Assembly: GCA_963755495.1 (NCBI GenBank)
Contig: CAVWJS010000006.1
Location: forward strand, 868,001-932,000
DNA length: 64,000 bases
Reading direction: 5' to 3'
From: Bog-473 sp963755495
GTDB lineage: Bacteria; Actinomycetota; Acidimicrobiia; Acidimicrobiales; RAAP-2
The translations under genes and the position numbers were made by a program. Shown one piece after another: positions 61,134 to 64,000 of this stretch; within the stretch, counting starts at the first letter, position 1, and each line of letters begins with the position of its first letter. The notes beneath the pieces are model-generated. The model was not told where the DNA came from, did not search any database, and saw only the letters and a program-made list of their open reading frames with translations.

Positions 61134-64000
<2,867 letters not shown>

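Overview
This window is high-GC actinobacterial chromosome ending in an rRNA operon. The partial rrn operon (16S and the start of 23S), the actinobacterial host factor mIHF, a PriA that appears to lack helicase motifs, a wax-ester-synthase-like acyltransferase and many ATGA gene overlaps all point to Actinomycetota. The 16S text around positions 61500-61620 reads like the class Acidimicrobiia. That placement is from memory, not from an alignment.

Layout. 1-3.8 kb: aroC (5' end missing), aroK, aroB, aroQ and an M24 peptidase, then efp and nusB. 4.8-14 kb: pyrimidine operon pyrR-pyrB-pyrC-carA-carB-pyrD-pyrF, headed by a PyrR-binding RNA loop. 14-22.7 kb: mihF-gmk-rpoZ-coaBC-metK-priA-def-fmt, a methyltransferase and rpe. 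22.9-28.9 kb: a predicted aminophosphonate uptake and cleavage operon (FAD oxidase, phosphonatase-like HAD hydrolase, four-gene ABC transporter). 28.9-31.7 kb: ribD-ribBA-ribH without ribE. 31.7-36.2 kb: HNH protein, alpha/beta hydrolase, hisG, small genes. 36.4-43.1 kb: infC-rpmI-rplT, an RNA methyltransferase, pheST and a GNAT protein. 43.1-47.3 kb, minus strand: an ABC transporter plus two-component system, and a VOC protein. 47.5-55.9 kb: a complete arginine operon argCJBDFRGH. 56-60.6 kb: WS/DGAT acyltransferase, AAG-type DNA glycosylase, and a TetR/MFS pair. 60.6-64 kb: rRNA promoters and the rrn operon.

Data quality. About 20 genes, most of them essential, are broken by one-base frameshifts, mostly in the first 20 kb. 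Where I traced them by hand, nearly all are repaired by removing one base. I treat them as consensus errors, not pseudogenes, and annotate each gene across its frameshifts.

Regulatory themes. At least eight genes have a TAnnnT -10 box ending 6-7 nt before the start codon, which predicts leaderless mRNAs. The 16S 3' end carries a normal anti-Shine-Dalgarno sequence, and other genes have clear Shine-Dalgarno sites, so both initiation modes probably coexist. Specific regulatory signals are the PyrR loop, a TetR operator present at two sites, a candidate ARG box at argC, and an rRNA processing stem.

The most unusual pattern is a set of 11-17 bp tandem duplications placed exactly on stop/start junctions (pyrR/pyrB, pyrB/pyrC, argF/argR). 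Each collapses to a normal overlapping gene junction. Similar duplications sit on the stop codons of three other genes.
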